Notes under the pieces: model-generated
What the model was told of the DNA's origin: nothing
Seen by the model: only the letters and a program-made list of their open reading frames with translations
Databases searched by the model: none
NCBI RefSeq assembly: GCF_023634765.1
Contig: NZ_JAMLFX010000002.1
Span: forward strand, 895,738-959,737
Length of the DNA: 64,000 nucleotides
Direction: 5' to 3'
Origin: Pseudomonas sp. AKS31
GTDB lineage: Bacteria; Pseudomonadota; Gammaproteobacteria; Pseudomonadales; Pseudomonadaceae
Shown: piece by piece, positions 39,964-50,454 of the stretch
Layout: each line of letters starts with the position of its first letter
Numbering within the stretch: position 1 is the stretch's first letter
Made by a program: the position numbers and the translations under genes

Positions 39964-42900
39964 TCAGAGGGGCTTGTTCAGCGTGATCACAACCGGTTGA
40001 ACAATCGCGTTCCCCCCGCTGGCTTCGAGTGCGCTGCGAATGATCGTCATGTTGCCGTCAAAGGCAGGTTTGTCCGTAGCCATCTGACTCAGCAAGGAGG
40101 TGGCTATTGCCAAAGAGTCAGCATTCTCGAAAGCCTCGGACACCGCATGGTAATTCGCGATCGAATCCGCCACCGGCAAGTTGCCGGACGCCAGATTCAG
40201 CAGTGGCGCCACGTCCAGTCGCTGCCCGCTATCGCTTGTATGCTCGGTGTCAGTGGCGTAGCCAACATCGGCAGTCTGCGCACTGCCATGGAACAGTTCA
40301 TGGATCAGGTCATCTGCCACCACGTCATGGTTGAAGCCCAGGTTGACGAAGTGTTTGTTGAGGTTCTGAGTATAAATCTCGACAAACGCAATGCCATTCG
40401 CGTCGCTGGAAGTGGCACTTTTCCAACGTTTGTAATTGTTCACATCAAACGAGGCGATCGTCTCGTTTTGCTTCACTGCATCGAGAATTGTGTTGCTCAT
40501 CGAGAAGCCAGCGAAATCAAAGCGAATCAGGCGCAGATAATTCACCAGTCGATCAGTGGCGACCGATGAGGTGTTACCGAACAATGCCTTCATCAGCAGA
40601 TCGCCATCTCGCTTGAATTCGTGTCGACTGATGACGTCGATGGCGTTGTCAATCTTCGCCCGAGCCCGGGGCAGACTTTTTTCGATGAAGTTACGCGTAT
40701 AGCTCGACGGTAGTGTCCTGGGTGAATACGGCAACTGCAGAGGTGCCTGATAGGTGAAGCCTGTCAGTGGTTTACCCCAGAGATTGCCACGGCGGTTCAA
40801 GGCGTACCAATTGTTGCCACTGCGTGCAGCCAGCACGGCGGCGGCATTGCCGGGGGTGCCATGTGGCTGCCAGTGCCCTACGCCCAGATGTTTACTCTCT
40901 GAAGCACTGATCAGATCATAGGATTGCCGACGACCACTGAGTTTGTGCAGCTGGCTGTTCGCCTTGGCAACAATGTCATGGCTGTTCTTGCTGAAACGCA
41001 AAAAGCCCTTGTTCACCAGTCTGCCGCCCGCCTGTATGCCGGAAGGCACACCATCCAACGGGTTAAAGAGGGAAACGGCCGAGGTGAATGCCAATCTGGT
41101 AAAACGCGCAGCTTTGGAAGTCGCTGAAATCGCCTTGGCCGAAATGCTCAACACTTTGGAAGCGGCGCCCGCCACCGTTCCGACAAGACCGATGCCATCC
41201 ATCAAACATCCGTAAATGCCATCCACTACTTTGTCATGTTCACCCGAGGCAATATCTTCGATGCATCTTTTGAAAGGCACCACCAAGTCGATGAAATAAG
41301 TCACCAGCCGCTCGCCCTCCTCCCGGGAGAGTTCAAGTGGAGTCGGTACGCGGACTATTTCTCTGAGCTCGTTTTTATTCAGGTAGGGTCGGTTTTCAAC
41401 CAGAAACCCGGCAATACGTTTGATATTCGGGTCGTTGAATTTTTGATAGAACCCTGATTTTTGCGGCGCAGGCGTTTGCGGCCCCTCCAGCACGCCAAAA
41501 TAATCGAGGATGGCCATGCTGCTGGTGATCGAAAAATCTTGCGCTGCGGCATGGGTATAGCGTTTGACATCAAGCGGGAGGCTTTGGGTCTCTGTGATAC
41601 TCAGTGGAAGCGTCATATTCGCTGCCGCGCTCATTCGTGAACGTTGTTGCAGTTTATTCTCTCGCTTGATGAAAGCCGCCAAGGCGTCATTTTTTCGGGT
41701 TTCTCCCCGCGATGTAAACAGCTCATAGCAGACGTCGGCATTCGCGTGGGACGCATACATCACAATGCCAAAACGTCCCGTGGCGGCGTCTCTGCTTTGT
41801 CGTGTTTCCTGTGGAAGATCGATGTTCAGGGGGCCACTCAAGCGACGCGACTTAGAATAAACGGCGGACTCGCGCACCGTCAGGAAGTGAATATCGGCAT
41901 TCATGAAGATTTGCAGATCCGCCTCTGGCATCTGCGCCAAAGCCAGTTTTACGGTGGACAACATGGCGCTGTTCAAATCATCGAAATGCACGGCCAGCTG
42001 ACGATCCATCTCCTCATCACAGGAGCCAAGTTTCAACAGGTTCGGATAACGCGTGTAAAGGCTGACGCCGGACGGGTTGTAGTTGATGGGCGGGCTGGCA
42101 ATACCGTTAGTGATCAGGCGCACAGTGCGTCGGTCCCACTCGCCGGTGACCAGATCACCTGACTGATGCAAGTCGACCATGGACATGACCTGCTGCCCGC
42201 CTTTTTCGGACAGTGCTTTTTCGTCCAGGGTGTCGCAACCCGGTGCCGCGATTTGCAAAGCCGTACGTGCAATCTTCGCTCTGTCGGGTAACGGCGTCGA
42301 AAAAGCCTTGGCGATTTGAGCAAACGTGTCCGAGTGTTGTTCGAACGCCTCAATCGCACGTCGGCTCGCGGTTTCCTCGTTTTGCTCAAGTTCCGCAGTT
42401 GTCACGATCTGATTGATCAGCGCCCAATCGACGATCGGGTCGATCATGGCCAGGTCGCGCTTGTGTTGCTGTGACTCGCTGACCGGTTCAAGTTCGCCAT
42501 AAGCCATGATCTGCGCATAGGTCAATAACCGCGTGGCGCCGGTCTTGAAAGACTCGATCAGCATGACGGCACGACAGAAATTGACCCAGCCAATCGAGCC
42601 GAGGGTAATCGACGGTGGAATTTCCCTGACCAGAAACTCTGGCGCGTTGCGTGCCAGTAACAGGTGAGCCAGCAACGGTTCCAACCCCGCTTCGACCCAT
42701 TTCCGGGTTTGCAGAAAAGCGGTCAGCTCGTCACGAACGACCGCCGGGTGACGGTCAACATTGCCCGGCGCATAAAGATCAATTCCGGCAACGTGGTTGC
42801 GCTGTATGTCATGCCCGATCGACGCATCCAGATCAAGCAGCATCGCCGTCATCAGCAATTGCGCGAGGATGTCAGCAGACACCTCCTGCTCCATGTTCGC

Positions 42901-43731
42901 ACCGAACCAGCCCAGCTCTTTCAGATATTTGCCGGCAAGAATCTGCGCCACCGGATGATTGACGAATTCGACAACAAGTTGCGCCGCATTTTCATGCGAG
43001 ACAGTAGCGCGACCGGTAACATTGTACAAAGCTGTCAGCAGCTTATTCCACGGCATCAACTTCGCCGTCGCATTGCGAATAGCTGAGAACTGCTCTTCAG
43101 ACAATATGACAAGTGCCTGATTTTCTGTCTGGAAATGCTCCCAGTAGTCGCCTGGCTCTTTCACTTGAGGATCAAACTTGAACAAGGCGATCAGTTCGCG
43201 GGTTTTCGCCTTGTTATCGGGCAACCTTATGTCATGAAAGCGAAACCATTGATCGAGTGTTATATCGCTGTCAGGCCATATATAACCGCCGGCCACCCGA
43301 GCGATATCCGAAATCAACGCCAAGGTGGTCTGTGTCGGCTCGCTGAATTCAAAGTGACGGGCCGCGACCAGATCCACCCAGCCCGCTGCGACACGGACTT
43401 CCATCTTGCCGTCAGCCGTGACGCGTATGAGTCCGTTATGGTCGCGCGCGTTTTCACGGGCAAGCGCACCGATGACCGGGCCGGTATCAAGCAGACCGTT
43501 GAGCTGAAGCTGGCCGGGGTTATACATTTCGTACAAAGAGGATCCGGCCTGCAGTTCTATTTCATGCGCGTACCAATTGATCTTTTGACCATCTGTGTAT
43601 TTGTTTAACGCTGCTTCCAGCTCGGCCAGGACCAATTGGCGTTCAACAGCATCGGCTTCAGTTCTGTGCTTCCATTCGGAAAGAGCAACAGCCGACGACC
43701 AGAATATCTTACCCCTGGTTTTATCATTCAT
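39964..43731 (-). CDS. Large toxin-like protein with C-terminal metalloprotease-like domain
   Basis: A 1255-residue protein without a signal peptide. Residues about 1-820 are mostly helical and resemble the N-terminal and central parts of Pseudomonas dermonecrotic-toxin-like proteins (for example RFGIVMYASHANADVCYELFTSRG, 653-676). Residues 836-870 are hydrophobic and Gly/Ala-rich (DGIGLVGTVAGAASKVL), a possible membrane-insertion segment. The C-terminal domain (about 1005-1255) contains HELFH at 1144-1148 followed by GSAQTADVGY, with Asp1155. HExxH plus TxDxxY, then NADSLAIATSLL near 1203, resembles aspzincin (M35-like) metalloproteases. The start ATG has GAGG 9 bases upstream. Codon use and the AT-rich flank suggest acquisition. 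No secretion genes are adjacent. Confidence 0.75.
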   Translation of the reverse strand: MNDKTRGKIFWSSAVALSEWKHRTEADAVERQLVLAELEAALNKYTDGQKINWYAHEIELQAGSSLYEMYNPGQLQLNGLLDTGPVIGALARENARDHNGLIRVTADGKMEVRVAAGWVDLVAARHFEFSEPTQTTLALISDIARVAGGYIWPDSDITLDQWFRFHDIRLPDNKAKTRELIALFKFDPQVKEPGDYWEHFQTENQALVILSEEQFSAIRNATAKLMPWNKLLTALYNVTGRATVSHENAAQLVVEFVNHPVAQILAGKYLKELGWFGANMEQEVSADILAQLLMTAMLLDLDASIGHDIQRNHVAGIDLYAPGNVDRHPAVVRDELTAFLQTRKWVEAGLEPLLAHLLLARNAPEFLVREIPPSITLGSIGWVNFCRAVMLIESFKTGATRLLTYAQIMAYGELEPVSESQQHKRDLAMIDPIVDWALINQIVTTAELEQNEETASRRAIEAFEQHSDTFAQIAKAFSTPLPDRAKIARTALQIAAPGCDTLDEKALSEKGGQQVMSMVDLHQSGDLVTGEWDRRTVRLITNGIASPPINYNPSGVSLYTRYPNLLKLGSCDEEMDRQLAVHFDDLNSAMLSTVKLALAQMPEADLQIFMNADIHFLTVRESAVYSKSRRLSGPLNIDLPQETRQSRDAATGRFGIVMYASHANADVCYELFTSRGETRKNDALAAFIKRENKLQQRSRMSAAANMTLPLSITETQSLPLDVKRYTHAAAQDFSITSSMAILDYFGVLEGPQTPAPQKSGFYQKFNDPNIKRIAGFLVENRPYLNKNELREIVRVPTPLELSREEGERLVTYFIDLVVPFKRCIEDIASGEHDKVVDGIYGCLMDGIGLVGTVAGAASKVLSISAKAISATSKAARFTRLAFTSAVSLFNPLDGVPSGIQAGGRLVNKGFLRFSKNSHDIVAKANSQLHKLSGRRQSYDLISASESKHLGVGHWQPHGTPGNAAAVLAARSGNNWYALNRRGNLWGKPLTGFTYQAPLQLPYSPRTLPSSYTRNFIEKSLPRARAKIDNAIDVISRHEFKRDGDLLMKALFGNTSSVATDRLVNYLRLIRFDFAGFSMSNTILDAVKQNETIASFDVNNYKRWKSATSSDANGIAFVEIYTQNLNKHFVNLGFNHDVVADDLIHELFHGSAQTADVGYATDTEHTSDSGQRLDVAPLLNLASGNLPVADSIANYHAVSEAFENADSLAIATSLLSQMATDKPAFDGNMTIIRSALEASGGNAIVQPVVITLNKPL

Positions 43732-43866
43732 TATTAGAACCTCATCAAGTTAGTTCGCTGACAACTTCAGCGCGATGACGTTCTACGTTCTTTGATATAA
43801 GCAATCCATTTAAAAAATATGAGCCATTATTTCTTGCCAGACGTTTACAAGAAAAATACCCGACAT

Positions 43867-44976
43867 TCAATCCATGAGCCCCCAACCCTCTGACAGTGAA
43901 TCATTACTATCACTTGCCTCCCCCGCAAGTTTTATCCGCAACTTCAGATTATTAACCGAATCTGCATTTTTCAAAGCTTCCTGCGCACTTATCGCACCCT
44001 CGGCGACCAATGTGAACAGCGCTGCATCAAAGGTCTGCATGCCCAGTTCAGTGGACTTTTCCATTATCGGTTTGAGTTCCTCGAACTGCCCGCGCCGAAC
44101 CACGTCAGCGATGGTTGGCGTGCCCAATAACACCTCGACAGCGGCTCTTCGTTGGCCATCGACAGTGCGCACCAAGCGCTGTGAGATAAATGCTTTCAGG
44201 TTATTACCCAGCGTCTGCAACAACTGCGGCCGCCGCTCTTCCGGGAACATGTTGATGATCCGGTCCAGTGCTTGATTGGCATTAGTGGCGTGCAGTGTGG
44301 AGAGCACCAGATGCCCGGTGTCGGCGAACGCCAAAGCATGTTCCATGGTTTCGCGGTCACGGATTTCGCCGATCAGCACCACATCCGGTGCCTGGCGCAG
44401 GGTGTTTTTCAGGGCCGCGTGGAAGCTGCGCGTATCGACGCCGACTTCCCGCTGATTGATGATCGAACGTTGGTGGCGATGGATGTACTCGATCGGATCC
44501 TCGATGGTGATGATGTGCCCGCTGCTGTGGCGGTTGCGATGGTCGATCAGCGCGGCCAGCGACGTCGATTTACCCGAGTCGGTGGCGCCGACAAAGAGGA
44601 TCAACCCCTGCTTGAGCATGACGCTGTCGAGCAGCACTGGCGGCAATTTCAGATCGGCAAAACGCGGGATGTCGAGTTTGACATTGCGAATGACGATCGA
44701 TACATCGTTGCGCTGCTTGAAGATGTTGACGCGGAAACGCCCGATGCCCGCTCGCGAAATCGCCAGGTTCATTTCCAGATCCCGGTCGAACTCCCGCCGT
44801 TGCTCGGCGTCCATCAGGGAGGCAGCAATGGCGGCGGTTTCACCGTTCTTGAACGGGCGTTCGCTCAGCGCTGTGAGTACGCCGTCGACACGCGCACTGG
44901 GCGGTGCTCCCGTGGAGAGAAACAGGTCCGAACCGTTTTTATTGGACAAAACTGACAACAGCGCATCGATTTCCAT
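43867..44976 (-). CDS. PilT/PilU-type pilus ATPase
   Basis: A 369-residue hexameric ATPase of the type IV pilus retraction family. The N-terminal domain starts MEIDALLSVLSNKNGSDLFLSTGAPPS. Walker A is GATDSGKST, where most family members have Gly instead of Asp at the fourth position. The Asp box (IITIEDPIEYIH), Walker B (VVLIGEIRDRETM) and His box (GHLVLSTLHA) are intact. I chose ATG 44976; ATG 45003 would add nine residues. No pil genes are adjacent, so it is an orphan copy that may modulate pili encoded elsewhere. PilU-like is the closest match. Confidence 0.85.
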   Translation of the reverse strand: MEIDALLSVLSNKNGSDLFLSTGAPPSARVDGVLTALSERPFKNGETAAIAASLMDAEQRREFDRDLEMNLAISRAGIGRFRVNIFKQRNDVSIVIRNVKLDIPRFADLKLPPVLLDSVMLKQGLILFVGATDSGKSTSLAALIDHRNRHSSGHIITIEDPIEYIHRHQRSIINQREVGVDTRSFHAALKNTLRQAPDVVLIGEIRDRETMEHALAFADTGHLVLSTLHATNANQALDRIINMFPEERRPQLLQTLGNNLKAFISQRLVRTVDGQRRAAVEVLLGTPTIADVVRRGQFEELKPIMEKSTELGMQTFDAALFTLVAEGAISAQEALKNADSVNNLKLRIKLAGEASDSNDSLSEGWGLMD

Positions 44977-45089
44977 GGCAAAAAACACCCGCGAAGCATT
45001 CAATGAACAGACAATGGCCTGCGCCTGGCGCAGATCAACTGCAACAATGATAGACGGCGCCTCACCGAACCACGCTCAGGACTGATGTA

Positions 45090-47627
45090 ATGAATGCTGT
45101 ACCGAACACCGATGACGCGCAGGCACTGATCGCCCGCACCGACTGGAGCCGCAGCCCGCTGGGCGCTGCCGGCAACTGGCCGCAGAGCCTGCGCACCGCG
45201 GTGGACATCGTGATTCACTCGCCAATGCCGATGCTGTTGTTGTGGGGCCCGCAACTCACGCAGATCTACAACAATGGCTTCGCCCTGCTCGCCGGCCACA
45301 AGCATCCGCACGCTTTCGGACAGCCTGCGCACCAGATATGGCCAGAACTTCGCGACTTTACCGACCCGATTTACAGCGCCGTCCTACAAGGCCAGGTGCG
45401 CACCTACAGCGAAAGGCGCTTCACCCTGCAACGGGACGGCCAAGAGTCTGACTTTTGGCTGGATCTGACCTACAGCCCGATCCGCGATGAAACCGCGCAA
45501 GTCGCCGGAATACTGGTCACCGCCATCGAAACCAACGAACGCCGCCGCATCGCTCTGGAACTGCAGCGCCGCTCCGACGAAAGCCTCAAGGCCCAGCGGG
45601 AAACCGAGGAGCGCCTGCAACTGGCCCTGGCCGCGACCGATGCCGTCGGTACCTGGGATTGGGACATCGGCGAAGACCGCTTTATTGCCGATGCGCATTT
45701 CGCCCAATTGCATGGCGTCGATCCCGCCCTCGCCAGCCAGTTGCCGATCAGCGATTACTTGCAGGGCGTGCACCCCGAAGACCGCGCGATGATTGCGCGC
45801 AGCATCAAACACTGCATCACCCACGGCACCGAATACGCTGAGGAATATCGCTTGCAGCAAGGCGATGGCGAGGTGCGCTGGGTGTTCGCCCGCGGGCGCT
45901 GCTACAAGGATCATCACGGACGGCCCATACGTTTTCTCGGCGCGGCGCTGGATCTGACCGAGCGTAAACACACCGAACAGGCGTTGCGCCAAAGTCAGAC
46001 CGAACTGCAACTGATCATCAACGCCATGCCGATCCTGATCAGTTATGTCGACTGTGAAGAGCGCTTCCGCTTGAACAACGCGGCCTATCTGGACTGGTAC
46101 GGCCTCACGCCCCAGGAACTCTACGGACGCACCATTCGCGAAGTCATCGGTGAAGAAGCCTACTTCCTGCGCCTGCCCTACATTGCCGAGGCGCTGGCCG
46201 GCAGACCCTGTTCGTTCAGCCTGTACACCCCGCACCGCGATGGCAGCAATCGCCACGCGCTGATGAATTACTTGCCGCGCTACGCCGCCGACGGCGCGAT
46301 CAGCGGTTTCTATATCTTTGTGATCGACGAGACCGAGCGCAAGAAAACCGAAGAAGCACTGCGCAATCTCAACGAAACCCTGGAAGAACGGGTCAGCGCC
46401 CGTACCGAACAATTGGCCCAGGCCAACCAGCGTTTGCAGAACGAGATGTTCGAACGCGAGCGCGCCGAAGATGCCCTGCGCCACGCGCAAAAAATGGAGG
46501 CTGTCGGCCAGCTCACCGGCGGTATCGCCCACGACTTCAACAACATGCTCACCGGGATCATCGGCAGTCTGGATTTGATGCAGCGCTACATCGCCGATGG
46601 TCGGGCTGACGAGATTGGCCGTTTCACCGAAGCCGCCGTGTCATCGGCCAACCGTGCGGCGGCGCTGACCCATCGTTTGCTGGCTTTCTCGCGGCGCCAG
46701 TCACTGGATCGCAAAACCCTCGATGTCAATGAACTGGTGCATTCGCTGGAAGACCTGATCCGCCGCACCAAAGGCGATCCAATCGAACTTACCCTGCGTC
46801 TGGCCGAAAATGTGTGGCCGGTCAGCACCGACGTCAGCCAACTGGAAAACGCCCTGCTCAACCTGGTCATCAATGCCCGCGACGCGATGCCCGATGGCGG
46901 CGAGCTGCTGATCGAGACGGCCAACGTCTATCTCGACGGCAGCGATATCACCACGCTAGAACCGGTCAAGGCCGGTGATTATCTGATGCTGGCGGTCAGC
47001 GACAACGGCACCGGCATGACGCCCTCGGTGCGTTCCAAGGCTTTTGATCCGTTCTTCACCACCAAGCCGATCGGCCAGGGCACCGGGCTGGGGCTGTCGA
47101 TGATTTATGGTTTTGCCCAGCAGTCGGGTGGCCATGTCAGCCTCGACAGCCTGCCGGGCCAGGGCACGTGTGTGCGCTTGTACTTGCCGCGCTTGTTCGG
47201 CGTCGAACCGGAACGGCCGGCCATCGTGGCCGTTGAACAACCGTCGGCGACGGCGACCGGTGAAACCGTGATGGTGGTCGAGGATGACCCGGCGGTGCGC
47301 ATGCTGGTGCTCGATCTGCTCCGGGAGTTGGGTTATCAGGCCCACGAAGCCGAAGATGCCAAGACCGCCCTGCCGCTGCTGGAGTCCGATCTACGGGTCG
47401 ATCTGCTGGTCACCGACGTCGGCCTGCCGGGCATGAATGGCCGGCAACTGGCGGAAATTGCTCGTCAGCATCGGCCGGGTCTCAAGGTGCTGTTCATGAC
47501 CGGTTACGCGCAGAAAGCCGCCGAGCGTCAGGGCTTTCTCGAGGACGGCATGGACATGGTCGCCAAACCCTTTGCCATTGAGCTGCTGGCCAGCAAGATC
47601 CGCACGATGATCAGCCAAACCCTGTGA
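45090..47627 (+). CDS. PAS-containing hybrid sensor histidine kinase
   Basis: An 845-residue soluble hybrid kinase. Three PAS domains lie at about 40-155, 175-295 and 305-420, followed by a coiled coil, a HisKA domain with the phospho-acceptor motif [16 protein letters not shown], a HATPase domain ([25 protein letters not shown]) and a C-terminal receiver with Asp in [13 protein letters not shown]. No membrane segment is seen, so it should sense a cytoplasmic or diffusible signal. It is divergent from the pilus ATPase by 113 bases; functional linkage is unproven. Confidence 0.93.
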   Translation: MNAVPNTDDAQALIARTDWSRSPLGAAGNWPQSLRTAVDIVIHSPMPMLLLWGPQLTQIYNNGFALLAGHKHPHAFGQPAHQIWPELRDFTDPIYSAVLQGQVRTYSERRFTLQRDGQESDFWLDLTYSPIRDETAQVAGILVTAIETNERRRIALELQRRSDESLKAQRETEERLQLALAATDAVGTWDWDIGEDRFIADAHFAQLHGVDPALASQLPISDYLQGVHPEDRAMIARSIKHCITHGTEYAEEYRLQQGDGEVRWVFARGRCYKDHHGRPIRFLGAALDLTERKHTEQALRQSQTELQLIINAMPILISYVDCEERFRLNNAAYLDWYGLTPQELYGRTIREVIGEEAYFLRLPYIAEALAGRPCSFSLYTPHRDGSNRHALMNYLPRYAADGAISGFYIFVIDETERKKTEEALRNLNETLEERVSARTEQLAQANQRLQNEMFERERAEDALRHAQKMEAVGQLTGGIAHDFNNMLTGIIGSLDLMQRYIADGRADEIGRFTEAAVSSANRAAALTHRLLAFSRRQSLDRKTLDVNELVHSLEDLIRRTKGDPIELTLRLAENVWPVSTDVSQLENALLNLVINARDAMPDGGELLIETANVYLDGSDITTLEPVKAGDYLMLAVSDNGTGMTPSVRSKAFDPFFTTKPIGQGTGLGLSMIYGFAQQSGGHVSLDSLPGQGTCVRLYLPRLFGVEPERPAIVAVEQPSATATGETVMVVEDDPAVRMLVLDLLRELGYQAHEAEDAKTALPLLESDLRVDLLVTDVGLPGMNGRQLAEIARQHRPGLKVLFMTGYAQKAAERQGFLEDGMDMVAKPFAIELLASKIRTMISQTL

Positions 47628-47678
47628 CTTGAGGCATAATCCGCGCCCCGCCGTCACCCCGTAATCAGGTACCGCACG

Positions 47679-47954
47679 ATGAAAGCCCAAGCCCGCCACA
47701 TTCTGGTGAAAACCGCCGAAGAGGCCGAACAGCTCAAACAACGTATCGCCAAGGGTGAGGCGTTTGATGTGCTGGCCAAGAAATTCTCGACCTGCCCGTC
47801 CGGCAAGCGCGGCGGCGATCTGGGTGAAGTGCGGCCGGGGCAGATGGTCGGGGCGATTGATGCGGTGATTTTCAAAAAGCCGTTGCGCACGGTGCATGGG
47901 CCGATCAAGAGCAAGTTCGGCTACCACCTGGTGCAGGTGTTTTACCGCGATTAA
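47679..47954 (+). CDS. Parvulin-type peptidyl-prolyl isomerase
   Basis: A 91-residue single-domain parvulin, MKAQARHILVKTAEEAEQLKQRI..., with STCPSGKRGGDLGEVRPGQMVGAIDAVIF and the catalytic KSKFGYHLVQV end. It is a paralogue of the parvulin at 27907, sharing the overall fold but with a more basic surface. It follows the sensor kinase by 51 bases. Confidence 0.92.
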   Translation: MKAQARHILVKTAEEAEQLKQRIAKGEAFDVLAKKFSTCPSGKRGGDLGEVRPGQMVGAIDAVIFKKPLRTVHGPIKSKFGYHLVQVFYRD

Positions 47955-47965
47955 TACTTTCCTCA

Positions 47966-48098
47966 CAGGAGCTGTGTAGGGGCTGTGTAGGAGCTGTCGA
48001 GTGAAACGAGGCTGCGATCTTTTGATCTTGATCTTGATCTTGATCTCGATCTTGAAAAACAAGATCAAAAGATCGCGGCCTTCGGCAGCTCCTACAGG
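47966..48098. repeat. Degenerate REP pair with GATCTT hexamer tract
   Basis: Inverted copies of the GTAGGAGCTG...GCGATCTTTTGATC repeat flank a short tandem tract (48024-48053) of five GATCTT-type hexamers, the fourth being GATCTC. This is the same family as at 35486 and 58789. The tract appears to have grown from the TTTTGATC end of the REP. Confidence 0.8.
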
Positions 48099-48107
48099 GA
48101 TTGCATT

Positions 48108-49043
48108 TCAGGTTCTGGGAATCAGTGCTCCCGGCACCTGAATCACCTTGCTGGCCAGCAGGTGCCCGGCCTCGGCAGCCTCCGCCGGACTCCCTCCCGA
48201 TAGTCGGTTGGCCAGATACGCCGCACTGAACGAATCCCCCGCCGCCGTGGTGTCCACGACTTTCTCGACCTTCTGCGCCGGCACCTCAAAAGCCTCGCCA
48301 TCACAGCGAATCAGACACGCCTCAGCCCCCCGCTTGAGCACCACTTCCGGCGTGCCGAACTGCGTATAAGCGGCAAACACTGCCTCGCAATCGGCAAAAC
48401 CGAACAGCGCCTGTTCGTCATCCACCGTGAGCAACGCCAGATCAACGTAAGGCAATACGCTGCGATACGCCGCGCGCGCCTCTTCGACCGAGGCCCACAA
48501 GCGCGGCCGGTAATTGTTGTCGAAGACGATGCGCGCATCACGCTGACGCGCTTCGATCAGCGTCTGGATCAGCTTTTCCCGGCCCGACGCACCGAGCACT
48601 GCCAGAGTTATGCCGCTGAAATACAGCACATCGTAATCCGGCAACGCGGCCAGAATCGGCGCGGCAGCCGGCGTGGTGAAACAGTCACGGACAGCGGCTT
48701 CATTGCGCCAATAGAGGAAGCGCCGTTCGCCGTTGGCATCGGTTTGAATGCAGTACAGGCCCGGCAAGCGCCCCGGCAGGCGCTGCACCCGATCGAGGCC
48801 GATGCCTTCGCTGGTCCAGATCCGGCACATGGCATCGCTGAAGCTGTCGTCGCCCAGTGCGGTGACGTAATCGACCTGCGCCTTGTCACCCATCGCGCGG
48901 GACAGGTACACCGCGGTGTTCAAGGTGTCGCCGCCGAAGCTTTGCTGCAGGCTGCCGTCGGCGCGTTGCTGCAGTTCGATCATGCATTCGCCGATCAGGG
49001 CGATGCGCGGGGTGTTCGGGCCGAGGGGGCTGAGGGTGTGCAT
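48108..49043 (-). CDS. kdgK: PfkB-family sugar kinase, probable 2-keto-3-deoxygluconate kinase
   Basis: A 311-residue ribokinase-fold enzyme. GECMIELQQRADGSLQQSFGGDTLNTAVYLSR is typical of KDG kinases, and the C-terminal anion hole and catalytic base are in VDTTAAGDSFSAAYLA (Asp preceding Ser). It would phosphorylate 2-keto-3-deoxygluconate or a related sugar acid. I chose ATG 49043 (MHTLSPLG). It is on the same strand as the D-amino-acid-type PLP enzyme upstream, but a REPIN lies between. Confidence 0.82.
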   Translation of the reverse strand: MHTLSPLGPNTPRIALIGECMIELQQRADGSLQQSFGGDTLNTAVYLSRAMGDKAQVDYVTALGDDSFSDAMCRIWTSEGIGLDRVQRLPGRLPGLYCIQTDANGERRFLYWRNEAAVRDCFTTPAAAPILAALPDYDVLYFSGITLAVLGASGREKLIQTLIEARQRDARIVFDNNYRPRLWASVEEARAAYRSVLPYVDLALLTVDDEQALFGFADCEAVFAAYTQFGTPEVVLKRGAEACLIRCDGEAFEVPAQKVEKVVDTTAAGDSFSAAYLANRLSGGSPAEAAEAGHLLASKVIQVPGALIPRT

Positions 49044-49087
49044 TTTGTGCTGTCTCTGTTGATTCGCGGATGTCTGGTCTGGCCTCA

Positions 49088-49176
49088 TCGCTGGCAAGCC
49101 AGCTCCCACAGGGCTCAGTGTTGATTAAAAGATCTGTTAACGACATGAATCCTTGTGGGAGCTGGCTTGCCAGCGA
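49088..49176. repeat. REPIN, family with GCTGGCTTGCCAGC core
   Basis: Two 23-base REP units in inverted orientation (49088-49110 and 49154-49176), identical in core to the pair at 33896-33984. It separates the PLP enzyme from the kinase. Confidence 0.9.
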
Positions 49177-49200
49177 TTGGCCGCAACTCGGTCTCAAGCT

Positions 49201-50415
49201 TTAGAAACAGGTCTCCATGCTCTCGATCACCGACAACTGTTCATCCACCAACAACCCCACACGCCACTTGTCGAACGTCAGGCACGGGTGCGACGTACCA
49301 AAGGAAATGATGTCACCCACGCGCAACTCAACGCCCGGCGCCACGGTCATGAACGCATGCTGATCCATCACCGCGGTAACCTTGCACGCCCCGACGTCAT
49401 CGCCCAGCGCCGGCACCACACCCGCCTTGTAGCGCAGCAACGGCACCGGCAACCCGGCATCGAACGCAACATCACGCTTGCCCAGTGCGATCACCGCAAA
49501 ACCCGGCTCCGGCAGCGACTGCACATGCGCCCAGACTTCCAGCGCCGGGCGCAGACCTTCGTGCAGATCACTGCGGCGGTCGAGCACGCAGCACTGCGCT
49601 TCCTTGTAAATGCCGTGGTCATGGGCGACGTAACTGCCGGGACGCAACACGCTGAGAAAACGCCCGGCGGCGTTCTGCGCTTCGAACGATTCGGCAATCA
49701 AGTCGTACCACGCTGAGCCCGAGGCAGTGATGATCGGCTTGGCAATGGCAAACGCGCCGCTGTCCTGCAACTGCACCGCCAGACGCACCAGCGATGCGGC
49801 GAATTCACGAATCCCGCTGACCGCGTGATCGCCGTGAATCACCCCTTCGTAACCCTCGATGCCGGTCAGGGCCAGCGCCGGTTGTGCGTTGATCGCCTTG
49901 GCCAGCTCGATGACTTCCTGCTCGCTGCGGCAGCCGCAACGGCCGCCGACCACGCCGTATTCGATCATCACGTTCAACTTCACCCCGCGCGAGGCGAAGT
50001 ACGCGCCGAGATCGGCAACGTTATCCGGGTGATCGACCATGCAATAGAAATCGAACGACGGATCGACGAGCAGATCGGCGATCAATGCCATGTTCGGGGT
50101 GCCGACCAATTGGTTGGCCATCAGCACTCGACGCACGCCATGGGCATAAGCCGCACGGGTCTGGGTCGCGCTGGCGAGGGTGATGCCCCACGCGCCGGCG
50201 TCGAGCTGACGCTTGAACAGTGCCGGAGTCATGCTGGTTTTGCCGTGGGGCGCCAGTTCGGCACCGCTGTCGCTGACGAACTTCTGCATCCAGCGGATGT
50301 TGTGTTCCAGCGCTGCGCGATGCAGCACCAGCGCCGGCAGGCTGACGTCACGCGCCAGGTGTGCGCCGATGGCAGCGTCGCCCTTTTCCCCAGCAGTATT
50401 GATGGCAGTCGTCAT
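49201..50415 (-). CDS. D-serine/D-threonine-type PLP enzyme (amino acid deaminase or aldolase family)
   Basis: A 404-residue fold-type III PLP enzyme. The PLP lysine lies in ELAPHGKTSMTPALF near residue 55. The metal-binding C-terminus has GTSHPCLTFDKWR with His and Cys. Relatives are D-threonine aldolase and D-serine dehydratase, which act on D-amino or beta-hydroxy-D-amino acids. I chose ATG 50415 with GAGGAG 8 bases upstream. It lies 39 bases downstream of an IclR regulator and near a RidA gene, which deals with the imine/enamine by-products of such deaminases. The substrate is inferred. Confidence 0.8.
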   Translation of the reverse strand: MTTAINTAGEKGDAAIGAHLARDVSLPALVLHRAALEHNIRWMQKFVSDSGAELAPHGKTSMTPALFKRQLDAGAWGITLASATQTRAAYAHGVRRVLMANQLVGTPNMALIADLLVDPSFDFYCMVDHPDNVADLGAYFASRGVKLNVMIEYGVVGGRCGCRSEQEVIELAKAINAQPALALTGIEGYEGVIHGDHAVSGIREFAASLVRLAVQLQDSGAFAIAKPIITASGSAWYDLIAESFEAQNAAGRFLSVLRPGSYVAHDHGIYKEAQCCVLDRRSDLHEGLRPALEVWAHVQSLPEPGFAVIALGKRDVAFDAGLPVPLLRYKAGVVPALGDDVGACKVTAVMDQHAFMTVAPGVELRVGDIISFGTSHPCLTFDKWRVGLLVDEQLSVIESMETCF

Positions 50416-50454
50416 GGTCGAACTCCTCACATTCGCAGCCGCAGGCAGCCGCGG

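Noticed and set aside
48016..48060. CRISPR-like short repeats
   Set aside because: Hexamers without spacers; no cas gene and no 25-35-base repeats.
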